A DNA stretch of 64,000 nucleotides from the NCBI GenBank assembly GCA_019633425.1, contig WSUB01000155.1:31826-95825 (forward strand). Direction: 5' to 3'. Shown piece by piece: positions 45,689-56,027 of the stretch. Numbering within the stretch: position 1 is the stretch's first letter; each line of letters begins with the position of its first letter. Origin of the DNA: Tulasnella sp. 424. Lineage: Eukaryota > Basidiomycota > Agaricomycetes > Cantharellales > Tulasnellaceae. The notes beneath the pieces are model-generated. The model had not been told where the DNA came from. It made no database searches and saw nothing but the letters and a program-made list of their open reading frames with translations. A program made the translations under genes and the position numbers.

Positions 45689-46816
45689 CTGCGAATTCCG
45701 CACCCATGAGAACTATAGCGACCTGCTTCACTTTTTTGGAGGAAACGCGCCGAACCTAAAAGTGGTGGAGTTGGCTACACTCTCCATCCATTGGGAATGG
45801 GTCCCGAGTATGATCGCGAATCTGCGGTCACTAGTTCTTCGTGCCGTTCGGATCTCAGAAGACTCAGTTGGCTCCTTTTTCTCGACGATTCTATCGTCCT
45901 CCATGCTGGAGAAGTTGGTCATTTGGTATCCTCATTTTGATGGTCTTGTCGACCTTCCACCTGTGTCCCCCGCATGGCTACATAACCTGAAGGAGATCGA
46001 GATCGTCGGAACGTTCGAAAAAGCCTTCCGTTACTCTTTGGGGACCATTCAGGCTCCCAATGTTCGAAACACGGAAGTGGGCTATCCGCACCACGTGCAT
46101 ACCGAGAACTGGGGTCCGCTCCTCCTTTGCTGCCTCGATAACTCGATCCTCCGGCATGTTGAGCAAGCACTTCACATAGAGTTATACTTCTGCTCCGGAG
46201 CGGTTCACATATCTCTTTTTACAGATACAGGACCTCCTGTGCATTTGGGACTGTGCGATGACCTTTCCTCGGATTCCGACGCTGATCCAATCGTGTGGAT
46301 GCTGGAAAATATTTTGGCATACCAAAAACGGTCGACCCTTAGCGTCCGGTTATCGGTCCCCTTCGTATCAAACATAAGATACGCCCTACCATGTTTTCTG
46401 CGGTTGAAGGACGTTACTAAGTTGGAGCTAGAATCATACAGGTTCGCTTCGGTTATAGATCATTCGTTCCTGGTAGCCCTGTTTCGAATGCGGATGGGGA
46501 CCAATGGCTCTGGCCTAGGTTAACAAGCGTGACTGTCAGTGATGAGGGGTGGGAAAGGGCAGGGGAAACCATATTAGCCATAATCAAAGGCAGACTAGAA
46601 GGTTCGTCGGCGGCCTGCGACACCGAAAATGCTGCTGGTGCACACGAAGCGGGAGGTCGACCTGCACCAATCCAAAGCGTGCATATCCAGAACCTCTCCT
46701 GTCTATCTGCATCGGTAGTGAGGCAGCTCGAGAATCTCGTTCCCGATATCCAACTGCCACCAACTCAAGTGGATCGGTCAGATTCCGATTCCGACGAGTC
46801 AGATGGAACTTTATAA
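45615..46816 (+). pseudogene. F-box/LRR-like protein, N-terminus lost, frameshift
   Basis: Open from the fusion point with no start codon of its own. Repeated leucine-rich segments (NAPNLKVVELATLSIHW, ANLRSLVLRAVRIS, SSMLEKLVIWYPHFD, LHNLKEIEIVGTF, RLKDVTKLELESYRF) are typical of basidiomycete F-box proteins whose F-box would have been in the missing N-terminus. Near 46480-46490 the frame must shift by one base to join the tail DGDQWLWPRLTSVTVSDEGW ... VRQLENLVPDIQLP, ending in an acidic Ser/Asp stretch at 46816. F-box proteins recruit substrates to SCF ubiquitin ligases; that role is by analogy only. Confidence 0.65.
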
Positions 46817-48122
46817 GTCAGTACCAACTAGTAGACATGTGTGATAGTCTACCACGATATGAAATCGACCCTTGCCCGTAATATTCTAGGTTGAAGAGCA
46901 TTGCGATGACGCAAACAAAGCTTCGGAGTGACTTCTGGTAGGCCTGTGCAATCTCGTCGTATCATATCTCGTGAAAACTCGCTGGAGTGTCGGAATATAT
47001 CTACAGATAGCTTTGCAATGTCGGCAACAATTTTGTATGGAGGGTTATTCATGCGGTATCGGTTCTCATAAGCTCTACACCAACACCTACAGATTCATGC
47101 TTTATCACGCGGTAATTGCGAGGGCCTTGTAATGCCTGAATCTTTCCTCATCAGTGGGATCGGTTGGATGGTTGGACATGTTATCGTAACCCTGCAAGAA
47201 TTCGTAGCTGGCTTTCGTTCGGTGCATCAAGATGGATGGATCTCACCATTACCTTGGCCGATATATATTCATGTGCGGGTTGCGTACATGGCGGTCAAGG
47301 CCGGTCACAGACGTTGAATTCCTTCTGTCTTGGGGTCAGTACACCATCCTTCAGTCTTTAAAGTGTGGATGTGTGGGCACACGAAGGAAGATGTATTGGT
47401 ACAAAATCTCGCTGATAAAAGAGGCTCACTAAACTATTGGCAAAGCAGCTCGAGAACCTAGCCCCTAACATTGAGCTCCCTTCCCAGAACAGCTGGCTGT
47501 ACCCGTTGACGTTTGAGAATCGGTAGCAGGTAGAATATATAGATAATATGTACTACAACAATCGATTGTATTGCTTTTGTCGTTTCTAAGGACCACGAAA
47601 CTCACTTGGGGGAGCGGCAAGGCGTTGAGACGATACGAGCGAAGCTTCAGAGTGACACCTCTTATTCCTGCGCCACCCCACCCCATCCCAGCATCTCGCG
47701 GTAAAACCCTCACTAGCATGTAGATGTCAAGAGAAATATGCACATGGATAGCTTGACCACATAGACAACAATTTTATTTAGAAGTCGTATAGCTTCCATC
47801 TCGCCATGTTAGCTCTCCCGTCAGCTCTGGGCCTGTGCCTACAGCTATTAGCTAGCAAATAAGATGGATTTGGGAGTATCAGAGTCTTCCTTCACCGGTG
47901 GCGTCGGTTGCATGGTCGGACAAATAATCAGTAACCTGCAAAGAAGTGTATGGTCTGCATGGGCATAAAAGGGGAAGAGTTTTTTATTTTATTTTACAGT
48001 ACCTTGGAGTACGCGCTCGCGTGGCATCGTGTCGTCCATCTTTCGCGAACAAAGTATGGTAATGATGTCCACATCGTAGCTCTGTTTATTGGAAAATGAA
48101 GCGTCAAATTGCGAGAATCACG
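46817..48122. other. 3' region of the LRR gene and a second degraded copy
   Basis: The sequence after the LRR stop (46817-47200) has a diverged duplicate at about 47440-47960. 'cttcggagtgacttctgg' matches 'cttcagagtgacacctct', and 'ggatcggttggatggttgga' matches 'gcgtcggttgcatggtcgga'. Nothing else recognisable. Confidence 0.5.
47440..47521 (+). pseudogene. Duplicate C-terminal tail of the LRR gene
   Basis: Encodes KQLENLAPNIELPSQNSW, matching RQLENLVPDIQLPPTQ at the end of the LRR gene about 720 bp upstream. A stop follows at about 47520. Only the tail exon and 3' flank survive, so a tandem LRR gene has been lost here. Confidence 0.65.
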
Positions 48123-50363
48123 TTAGCGTTTCGTTTCAGGAATATGCGGGCGTAAAACACGCACCCGAAATATACAGCCGCTTAATGTCCCGGACATCAC
48201 GTAGCGAAAGTGACCTGTGAAAAGTGTCGGGTGAGCATTCCCGCCACAGCATAATACTCCATTTGGGATTTGGAGGCTCGGGTGACCGCAGTTCCCGTAC
48301 ACTTCCCACGACTGAAAGCGCCATGGAACGCACAGGACCAGTGCCCCGGACCTGAAACCGCTCGCAATCTGCCACCACACCGAAACGCAGGCCTTCCATC
48401 CACCTCGGGTGGGAAATACATAAGATTCCAAGTCCGTACCACGATTTGGTAGTATGATGATGGCGTAGTGGGTTGAAGGCGGGAGCACACCTGGCAAAAG
48501 CGCAAAAATCAGATTTAGTGAGCGAACAACAGAGAGAGGAGCAGAATGGACATACTCGGTTGAAATGTTCTCAGAACCTTTGAATTGGTCGTATCCGTCC
48601 CACAGATCCAGGAGTAACTGAGGGTAGGCACCTTTGACTACCACAGCCCTGGACGAAATGACAGCATGAATTCTATTGGGCCTCAAGGAAATGCCTAAAG
48701 GACGGCTTACCGAAGAAGCTTCATGAACCTGCTCTGGAGCTCACCAATCTCCCGAGTAATGATGATCTCTTGGTTCACGTCTGAGGCGGAGGATGAACTG
48801 GGCATGTCGGGCATCGGGCGTGTTTGTGGACCCGGGTTGCTGTTTTTATCGACAGAGAGCAAGGGAACAACCTTGATGACGACCTCCCCTATAGCAAAGA
48901 CCTCCGAGTAGGAGGCTTCACCGAGCTTTCGGAACGAAACTTGACCTGCATGTTGTCCGGGGATTTGGTCCCGCGGGAAGTCCGAGATGAATGTCTCGAA
49001 ATCCATCACCTCCAACTGATCGCAGGTTTCAAGTAGTGACTTCAATGAAGGGCTTATGGGGCGTTTCTTTTGCTCCTTGGGAGGAGGTTTGCTTCTTTGG
49101 GAGGACCTTCCATCCTTCGCGAGTACCAATTTTCCCATACTGGTTGTGATATCCTCCAACCGCTGTGTACTTGACGTCCCAGTATCCTTGGATGCTGGCC
49201 GAGCTGTAGCTTCATCTTCAGAAGATTCTCCACCTCCTAAGTGTTGACGTGTTCACGGTGTCAAGTGGCCAAGGGCGGCGCTGAGATCGCCAGTCCGGGC
49301 GATGGAATCAATCACGTCTTTTGGGAGAGAGGCGACCGCTTCACTGACACAGGTCCGAGTGTTATTCCTGCTGACAAAATTCTGACTCTGGTTTTGAGAG
49401 GGCCGTGAGCTTGGGGGAATCAGCGACCTCCTTGCACGGCCGGTCTGTCGTTCTCCCGTTAGCGGTGCCGTTTTCGGGGTCGTCGGGGAGCTATTTTGAG
49501 GAGCAAGCTTACGCTGAGCCCATCTCCAGTAGGAATTACTGGCTGTAGTGCGCAGGCTTCGTCCTCGTCCTCGTCCTCGTCCTCGTTGTCATTATCAGAC
49601 ACAACAACCAGCTTCCGTTGGGGAGGTGCTGTTTTCTTCCGTGGGGAGAAACTATCGGGTCTTCTTCAGTTTCACTCTCGCTCTCGTCCGATACAACGCG
49701 GTTCGTTGGGATTTTCTTCTTCTGCTTAGCACGGTTGCGGCCTGCAGTCAAGTTTGCTTTCGTCTTTCGGGCTTCAAGGCTTGCTCTCGATGATCCACTT
49801 AGTGAACAGAGGTCGATAATGGACGGCGGCAGGTTGCGCTGCTCTCGTCGAACCTCAGAGACATCGCTATCAAGAGTGATTATTTCTACTGTCTTGACAA
49901 CTGAAGCCTTCGTCTGCTGTGTCGCGGCCTTAACTCCTAATGGGTAGTGGACCGCCTTTGGGCTCTTTGTTGGATGCATGACGGCTCCACGGCTACGCCG
50001 CAGGGCGGCTTTGGTTGGCCTTCCAGGAGAGCATTGCTTCGCTTGAATTGCATCTGAAGCTGCAGGCTTCATCGAAGTTTGTTTTGGGGCATGACGGGTG
50101 TGTCCTTTGTGTATGGCATTCTCTCTGTTTGCCTGCTGTTTTCTCGCAGCCTCCATGGCACCTTTCAAACTCGACTTGCCGAGTTTGTTTGGCTCTGGGA
50201 CGAACTTGAGGGGCGGATACAAAGAGTCGTCATTGACCTCAATAACTTCTTGCTTTTGGCGTGGGGGAGTTGATGTTGGGGATGCCAGGAAAGAGCTGCT
50301 TTTAACGGTGACGAAATTCTGCTTCTTGCGACCATATGCAATGACTCTGCGAGTTTCTGCCAT
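48123..50363 (-). pseudogene. Haspin-like histone H3 kinase, decayed
   Basis: ATG at 50363 (MAETRRVIAYGRKKQNFVTV). The N-terminal region is basic and disordered, with a (GAGGAC)n Asp/Glu run near 49560-49585. The kinase part has VSFRKLGEASYSEVF, EVVIKVVPLL, NQEIIITREIGEL, then an intron at 48649-48710, AVVVKGAYPQLLLDLWDGYD, KGSEN and HYAIIILPNRGTDLESY: the haspin order. Lesions: one-base shifts near 49665 and in the GAGGAC run, TGA at 49253-49255 where CGA is expected, and loss of the catalytic HRDLHWG segment, which survives only as a garbled CATGGCGCTTTCAGTCG near 48310. Activation loop and C-lobe are absent. Haspin phosphorylates histone H3 Thr3 in mitosis; this copy cannot. Confidence 0.75.
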
Positions 50364-50579
50364 GTCTAGAGTCAAGCTAGCTGACTGAAGAGAGAGAGAG
50401 GACGAGAGAGATGTGTGGAATGTGTGTTGGGGGTCTTGCACGGTTTGAACCCGAACCAGGCACAGAGCGGAGTTACGAAATTAGACCCGCGGTCAAACCT
50501 CCCAGCATGTGACGTCGATCCTCTCTGCTGAGAACTCCACTCACAAGGCAAACCACAACACCACTCTCAGTATTCCCGG

Positions 50580-52094
50580 ATGGCATCCGTTCACAATTTA
50601 CCTGTGGAAATTCTCTCAGATATTCTTGCTCAGCTTCCGATTCCCTTGATCGTTGCTGCCAGCCAGATCTCCCGCTACTTCAGATGGATTTGTCAAGACC
50701 CGCTCCTCAATCCATGGCGTCCAGTGATCCTCGCCATGCTGACAGATCCAGGCCTTTCAAATATAAGTTGGCTCGTGACCCTCAGCGAACATGGGGCAAT
50801 GCCAAGGCAGAACTTCATCAACATTTTGTCTTTGGCACCTCCGCATTTTCTTCTCTTCAAGGTCACTCTCCCAACCCTGCCTGACTATTACTGGGATGAG
50901 GCCATAAACCGGAGGTTCCTTCCATTGTGGAGGAACGCAAGGTATCCTTGTCCGAAAGAACAATATCTACGGTATGGCAAGCGACACATTGCACGCGCTA
51001 GCCCTTTCTAGGCTTCTATGGAACGTGTGGCATCAATTGAATACAAATTGCACAACCACCCAAGCATGGTGCTCATACGTGTACATTACAAGGTAGTTGA
51101 CACCCCGCTAACGCACAATTGCATCTGGGCTCATGTTGGTTTCTTGTAGACATGGCCATCTCAACGTAACCGCTGCATATAGCCGGAATTATGAAGCCTT
51201 CGCAGTGTTCAAAGAACTAAAGTATGTTATGAAGGCTCACCATGATCTACCTTCCCAGATCCCTCATGCTCAGCTTTCAGGGTGCAGAGCGATTTGGCGC
51301 ACCAGCCAACACAGGTTCGAGTGGTGCTCGAACTCGCCGACATTCGTATCTTGGCACTTGGAACTCTTCATCATCCGAAATCATTCTACGCTAATAAATA
51401 TGCCAAAATGCTGCTTCATCCTCTGGGCATCAAGAAGCCGTTTCCGTCAAGCAGTGACATAAACCTCCCGGAGCCTGAACCCTTGCCACTTGAACCCGGA
51501 CATGAGGATGAGGATGAAGCAGATGTACCTCCCAACCAACCTCAGACTCCAGAATCCCCTGCATCTCCAGCCTCCCTGGAACTGGAACCGACTCGCTCTA
51601 GGGAGTCCACTCATTCAATTTCCGCTGCCGCTTCGGCTCTTCTTCCTTCTGTGTTCTGGGGTCGCTCGTGGAGTACTACTATCGCTGATCCTGCAGCTGC
51701 CAGCAGTTCATCAACTCCTCCATCTCCGATGCGCGGGATATCCATCTTTCAGACTCGCAGCCTCGACGAACATGCAGGACAAATGGTTACGTCACCTGTA
51801 GGACCAAGCTCCCCAGGTATCTTGTCAAGATTGGTGGGAGTCGGAAGTCGCAGAAGGATGTCCCTTTCACCACCTCCAGAGGGTCAGGTTCTCCAGATAG
51901 AACAGCAAGAGTCACCTCAACTCCTGTCTAGTGCGCCTCACATTCCACCACAAGGCGTTCCTCACGCACCAGTGAGTAACCCTGATGTGCCGGCCGCTAC
52001 ACGTTCTTGGGACCAGCGAGGAAAGGAGACCAGCAAAGCGAATCGAGGAACTGGAAACGGGTACCCAGTTCTCCAGCATCCAACTCCGTCTTAG
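50580..52094 (+). CDS. F-box protein with Ser/Pro-rich C-terminus
   Basis: Exons 50580-50941, 51012-51092, 51150-51221 and 51281-52094, all GT-AG and in phase; 442 residues. N-terminal F-box (NLPVEILSDILAQLPIPLIV), then a conserved basidiomycete region (INRRFLPLWRNA, RLLWNVWHQLNTNCTTTQAW, SRNYEAFAVFKEL, TQVRVVLELADIRILALGTL) and a low-complexity Ser/Pro/Glu tail. The reading frame needs the 70-nt intron at 50942-51011, whose acceptor ctttctag restores phase. Probable SCF substrate adaptor (by family). The 3' end is less certain: another open frame (RIEELETGTQFSS ... MEKLGQ) at 52000-52212 could be reached by alternative splicing. Confidence 0.75.
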
Positions 52095-52440
52095 CAATTT
52101 GCAAATTATCCCAATTACACTCCCGGTGATGCGGACACTCGATGGAAGGGTAGCGGAGAGGACAAGGAAGATGGAAAAGCTTGGGCAGGCCCACTCTTGT
52201 GCGTCGATATGAACCATAGCTTCGCATCGCTCTAACATTTAGTACCGACGATCTTTAGGTTGACCGCTCAGATAATTGATTCACGACACCCCAGAACCGA
52301 CCTCACTGCCGAAGAACTAATGTTTCACGGTTGGTTTGCGAATTTCGGTGTCAAGGATCTGTTCGCTGTTGCGCCGTGGATGATGGGCAAGTTGGGAAAG
52401 ATCATCGATGGTCATGGACTAGGGATATGAAAGGCTTTTG
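52095..52440 (+). other. Possible further 3' exon of the F-box gene
   Basis: After an AG at about 52257 an open stretch reads LTAQIIDSRHPRTDLTAEEL, MFHGWFANFGVKDLF and ends GKIIDGHGLGI at a TGA near 52430. It looks like real protein but no phase-correct link to the F-box exons was confirmed; it could also be a separate fragment. Confidence 0.4.
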
Positions 52441-52572
52441 ATTTTGGTGCGCTCGTAAAGGATTGGTCTCGTGATGCGGATTTCAAGTGCAATTATTATT
52501 GTCGGCTGTAGCAAGAGTGTAATAGAAATCTACGGTTTATTATGAGCTGGTCGTCGAAATCGGTCGAACTTG

Positions 52573-53400
52573 TCAGTATAGCTCTTCCTCTGACAAAGAC
52601 GCTGCTGAAGTAGCATCCAAATCGAAGGGATTGGTGGACGACGATAACACTGGCGTAAAATCTGCCGAAAAGATACCGTCCGGGTGCTCTGAAGCGGGAT
52701 TGTTAGCTTAAGTCGCAAAAAATGAAGCGAGAAGTTGCGCACCTGGCGTTTTCCACCAACTTATCTCAGATGAACTTGGTGGTGGCACTTGGAGTATACT
52801 TTGAGATTCGATTATGGAGAGTTTGTGCAGCGAAACACTCACGATCATCCGGTAGGCCGTCGTCAATTATGGTCCGGGAAAGCTTTTCTTCCAACAATTC
52901 ATCACCATCGGTAGCAGTCAGTTGTTGAAGGATTTCGTCCTGCAGGGCATTCTTCTTGGCAACATCAATGACCAATACATCGCACTTAAAAATCGCGTAA
53001 ACTTCAAGGCTTGATCAGTTACACGAGTGCGAGATATACAAGACCCCTAAGCCACCTACCTGGTCGATGGTCTGACCCACGGAGCTCAGCACGAGAGTAT
53101 GATACAAGTCTTAAATACGTCGGTAGTCCCCGGTAGAGAATACGATCTGTTCCATAGCTCAGCCAGCAAGTGTCGTGATGCAGGGGTGATCGCATTTGCT
53201 TACCTGTCCATGCTGGAATACGTTGTTTTTCACTCATATCGTAGTTGTCGGAGTACAGGTCATAACGATACGTCGGCAGGAATGTCAATGAGCCTTTACG
53301 ATAGCTCGAAAATACTTCGTTGGCGTGCATGGCATCGATCAACTACGGCGTATTGCTCGGCGAGAACTCAACAAGGTCTAGATGAGGTAACAAACCCAAA
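52573..53400 (-). pseudogene. Synaptojanin-type inositol 5-phosphatase, C-terminal fragment
   Basis: Only the C-terminal end of the catalytic domain is present: SLTFLPTYRYDLYSDNYDMS, EKQRIPAWT (intron) DRILYRG, YSRAELRGSDHRP (intron) VYAIFKCDVLVIDVAKK, then QLTATDGDELLEEKL and a last exon HPDGIFSADFTP ... STNPFDLD ... EEELY with TGA at 52573-52575. PAWTDRIL and SDHRP are signature motifs of the family, which removes the 5-phosphate from phosphoinositides. The upstream part (and any Sac1 domain) is missing beyond about 53400, and an in-frame TAG stands where NTPQLIDAMHAN would need Gln near 53352. Confidence 0.8.
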
Positions 53401-53911
53401 GAAAGACTATCAAGCCCAGAAATGTGGGGAGATGAACGAAGCTTGACAAAGCAGTGCAGCCTAAAGCTTTCCTCGTGACCCCGGTGAGAGTGGGACGTGC
53501 ACATTGTTTAAATGCAGAAAAAAAAGAAATATATACTGATTACAAAGGAATGGCTACCCCTACATTGCGTAGGGAGGGAGAAACTACACAGGTGCAAAGA
53601 TATGCGTCTCGGAGCCGAGCATGGAGTACTACCACCAGCTGGAGCCTCGTGACGACGGCAGTGTCCATGAGAAGGGTGTAAATACATACAGAACCAATAG
53701 AAAAAGCGAGCGACAAATATAGTAAGCCAAAGGGGAGTATAGGGAAACCAGAAAATGAGCGTTGTTGGGGAAATTGAGTGTACAGCAAGCAAAATCCCAC
53801 AAATGGTATAGCCAACATGTTGGAACACGAGGCTCTGGTGTTACATTCGAAGCTGAGGCGGATGTTGGTAATCGAGAACACAAATGAGGTGTGGTTGGTG
53901 ATCTTATAAAA
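53401..53911. other. No gene recognised
   Basis: Open frames here on the minus strand are short and unlike known families; A-rich stretch at 53518-53535. Boundary region between two gene fragments. Confidence 0.5.
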
Positions 53912-54576
53912 TCAGAACGCGACAGCTTCCATTCCACCCCACTCCACCACTCTGAACAAGCTTGGGTCCTTTTGTTTTTCAATATCGATTCCAACCACCT
54001 CTCTCCCAAACGCTGGGTCTTTCACTGCACGATCAGAAGCCTGACTCCACTTGTCAAGCTGTGAGACCATTACTGGCTGGTACAGCATGAAGATACGCGT
54101 GACAATGTCTGGCTTCGGTTCGACCTGCAGAGGTGCAGCTTCTTCAAACCCAATTTGAGGGATGAATTGAAGGGCGATGTACGTATGCTTCATGAAGCAG
54201 GGAAGCCAATAGCTATAAAGACGTGAGAGGGAGAAAGATATGGATCAAATTCCGTCTTGGAATTCAGCTGAGTGTAGGCGAGTCTTACGTTATGAACGAA
54301 GTGACAGCTTCGGTGTGTAACCCCATGGCACGAAGTGCCCTATCGAGATAGGACGCGCTTTCTTCAACGAAAAGGAGAACCGAATTTTCAGGGTGGCAAA
54401 CACTGTTTAGCGGGGAGAATGCCGAAGGGGTTCGAGGAGATCCAAAGTGAGACCACGTCGGACTGGGTCTGAAAAAGAGGTTCGGTGATTTAGCTTCAAT
54501 AAAAGAGAGCTGGCAATTCAGTTACTCTAACTTACTTAGCTTCCCAGCATAAGTAGGATACCTTGGTATTCGATTC
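53912..54576 (-). pseudogene. Conserved fungal protein, C-terminal fragment
   Basis: Reads SYLCWEAK (intron, 54.47-54.54 kb) PSPTWSHFGSPRTPSAFSP, ENSVLLFVEESASYLDRALR, AMGLHTEAVTSFI (intron near 54235-54290), YWLPCFMKHTYIALQFIPQI, EPKPDIVTRIFMLYQPV, FRVVEWGGMEAVAF and stops. I recognise this as the C-terminal half of a widespread fungal protein of unknown function (pattern of a WLP...ALRF...VTRVFMLF...LFRVLEWGGME family). The homeodomain gene ends at 54578, immediately upstream, so the N-terminal half cannot be here. Confidence 0.6.
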
Positions 54577-54577
54577 T

Positions 54578-55789
54578 TTATCCGACAGATTCCCGTTTGG
54601 TCACTGGAGGGGGGAACGTGCCCGACCGCTGAAGTCCACGACTGGGGAAGGCCGCACCAGACAGCTGGGCAGCTTGTCCTTGAAGGCCTGGCGAGGCTGT
54701 CTGCGACCCCACCACAACGCCAGCCGACGATGGAGCGAGCCCCCTCTGAGATCTCTGCACACCCGCAGCAAGTTGTTCCGGAAGAAGGTGGGGGATGTAG
54801 TGCGATGGTGCAGGGCCAGTCGCCGATCCTGAAGGACCAGTGGTCGACGAAGGGTCGACGACGCGATAGGCGTGTGCGGCTGCCAGCGTGCTTGTGCTTT
54901 GTCTCTGACCCATGTTGTATGGAGAAGATCCGATGGTTTGGATGACCTTGCTTGCTGGAACGAGGATTCTTCGACGAGCCTGCAGGTAGAGCGAAGAGAA
55001 ACGAGATACAACCGAGGTTTTAGTGATTTTGAGTTTTCTCGTTGGCGAGAAGGGAACAGGCCGAAGAGAAGAATAGAAATGGGGAAGCAGAAAAGGTGAA
55101 GTAGGATGGAGCCCCCGCAAGAGGGTTTCAATAAGTTGGAATAGCGAGTCAGCTCACCTGCCGTGTTCGGCAGATAGCGACATTGGCAGAATCGGATCAA
55201 ATGCGGTAAAACGAACGATCGAAAATAACCTCCCACCAGACATTCCACGGCCACCAAAAAAAAATTTGAAAGAAGGAAATGCGGCACTCACGTTGATCAT
55301 CCAATTCGAAAGCTGGTGCATCGTTAATCCCGTCTTTTCACAAAGCATCTTTTTTTCCTGCTCATTGGGGTAGGGATGGTCTGCGTGCTCCAACAGCCAC
55401 TTGCGTAGGAAATCCATCACAGGTTTTGGCAGCTTTCGGCCGGCTTTGACGACTGGAGGAGCTGGGGCGTCGTCTCCTGCAGTGGAAGCTCCGCCGGTGG
55501 TAGCAGGGTCGCTGAGGGCGGAGGGAGTGGACTCCTTTGCGCTGACTTCCGTGTTCTCAGACGAATTCAAAGATAACGAGTCGCGGTGCGTCAAGGATGG
55601 CGGAGAACTGGAACCAGCAGCGGCATGTGAGTTCATGGGTGACGGATGCCCTTGCTGCTGGTGGCCCGTCGTCGGGGACTTGATAGCCGGACCGCTGGCG
55701 AGTTCTTCGACTCCGGAGATTCCATATCCCGGCACGGCTCCTGCAACTCCGGCCATGGCGTAACTGCTGAGGTCGAGAGGATCGAACAT
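54578..55789 (-). CDS. TALE-type homeodomain transcription factor
   Basis: Exon 1 55789-55292 and exon 2 54979-54578, intron of 312 nt (GTGAGT...CTGCAG); 299 residues, no lesions. A Ser/Pro-rich N-terminus is followed by the homeodomain at residues ~128-175: LPKPVMDFLRKWLLEHADHP, YPNEQEKKMLCEKTGLTM, HQLSNWMIN, then ARRRI after the intron. HADHPYPN is the three-residue loop extension of TALE/KN homeodomains, and NWMINARRR is DNA-recognition helix 3. A low-complexity tail follows. Nuclear DNA-binding regulator; target genes unknown. No partner HD gene lies beside it, so a mating-type role is not supported. One of the few intact genes in this region. Confidence 0.85.
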
Positions 55790-56027
55790 GGTGGCGGGAG
55801 ATGAGGTACTGTGGCGGATGAGGGGCGATGGATGGAGAGGATTGCGGCAGGGTCTGAGGTGCAGCAGCTCCCTGGATAAAACGCCCTGTGCCATTATCAG
55901 CAGGGCCGAGAGGGTAAGAGAGCAACTGAGCGAAAGCCGACGATGCAGACGTGGCGGAGGAGCCAGCGATCGAGGTTTCAATCAAACACCTGAAATCCAC
56001 ACAATCCCCTGCCAGTAGAACTGAGCC

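Noticed and set aside
47465..47743. Minus-strand ORF opposite the duplicate LRR tail
   Set aside because: Overlaps the recognised plus-strand tail and its 3' region; no independent support.
49496..49793. Plus-strand Arg/Pro or Ser-rich ORFs opposite haspin
   Set aside because: Mirror of the (GAGGAC)n acidic run; low complexity only.
54578..55789. Mating-type HD locus
   Set aside because: Only one TALE homeodomain gene, with no divergently transcribed HD2 partner or usual flanking genes.
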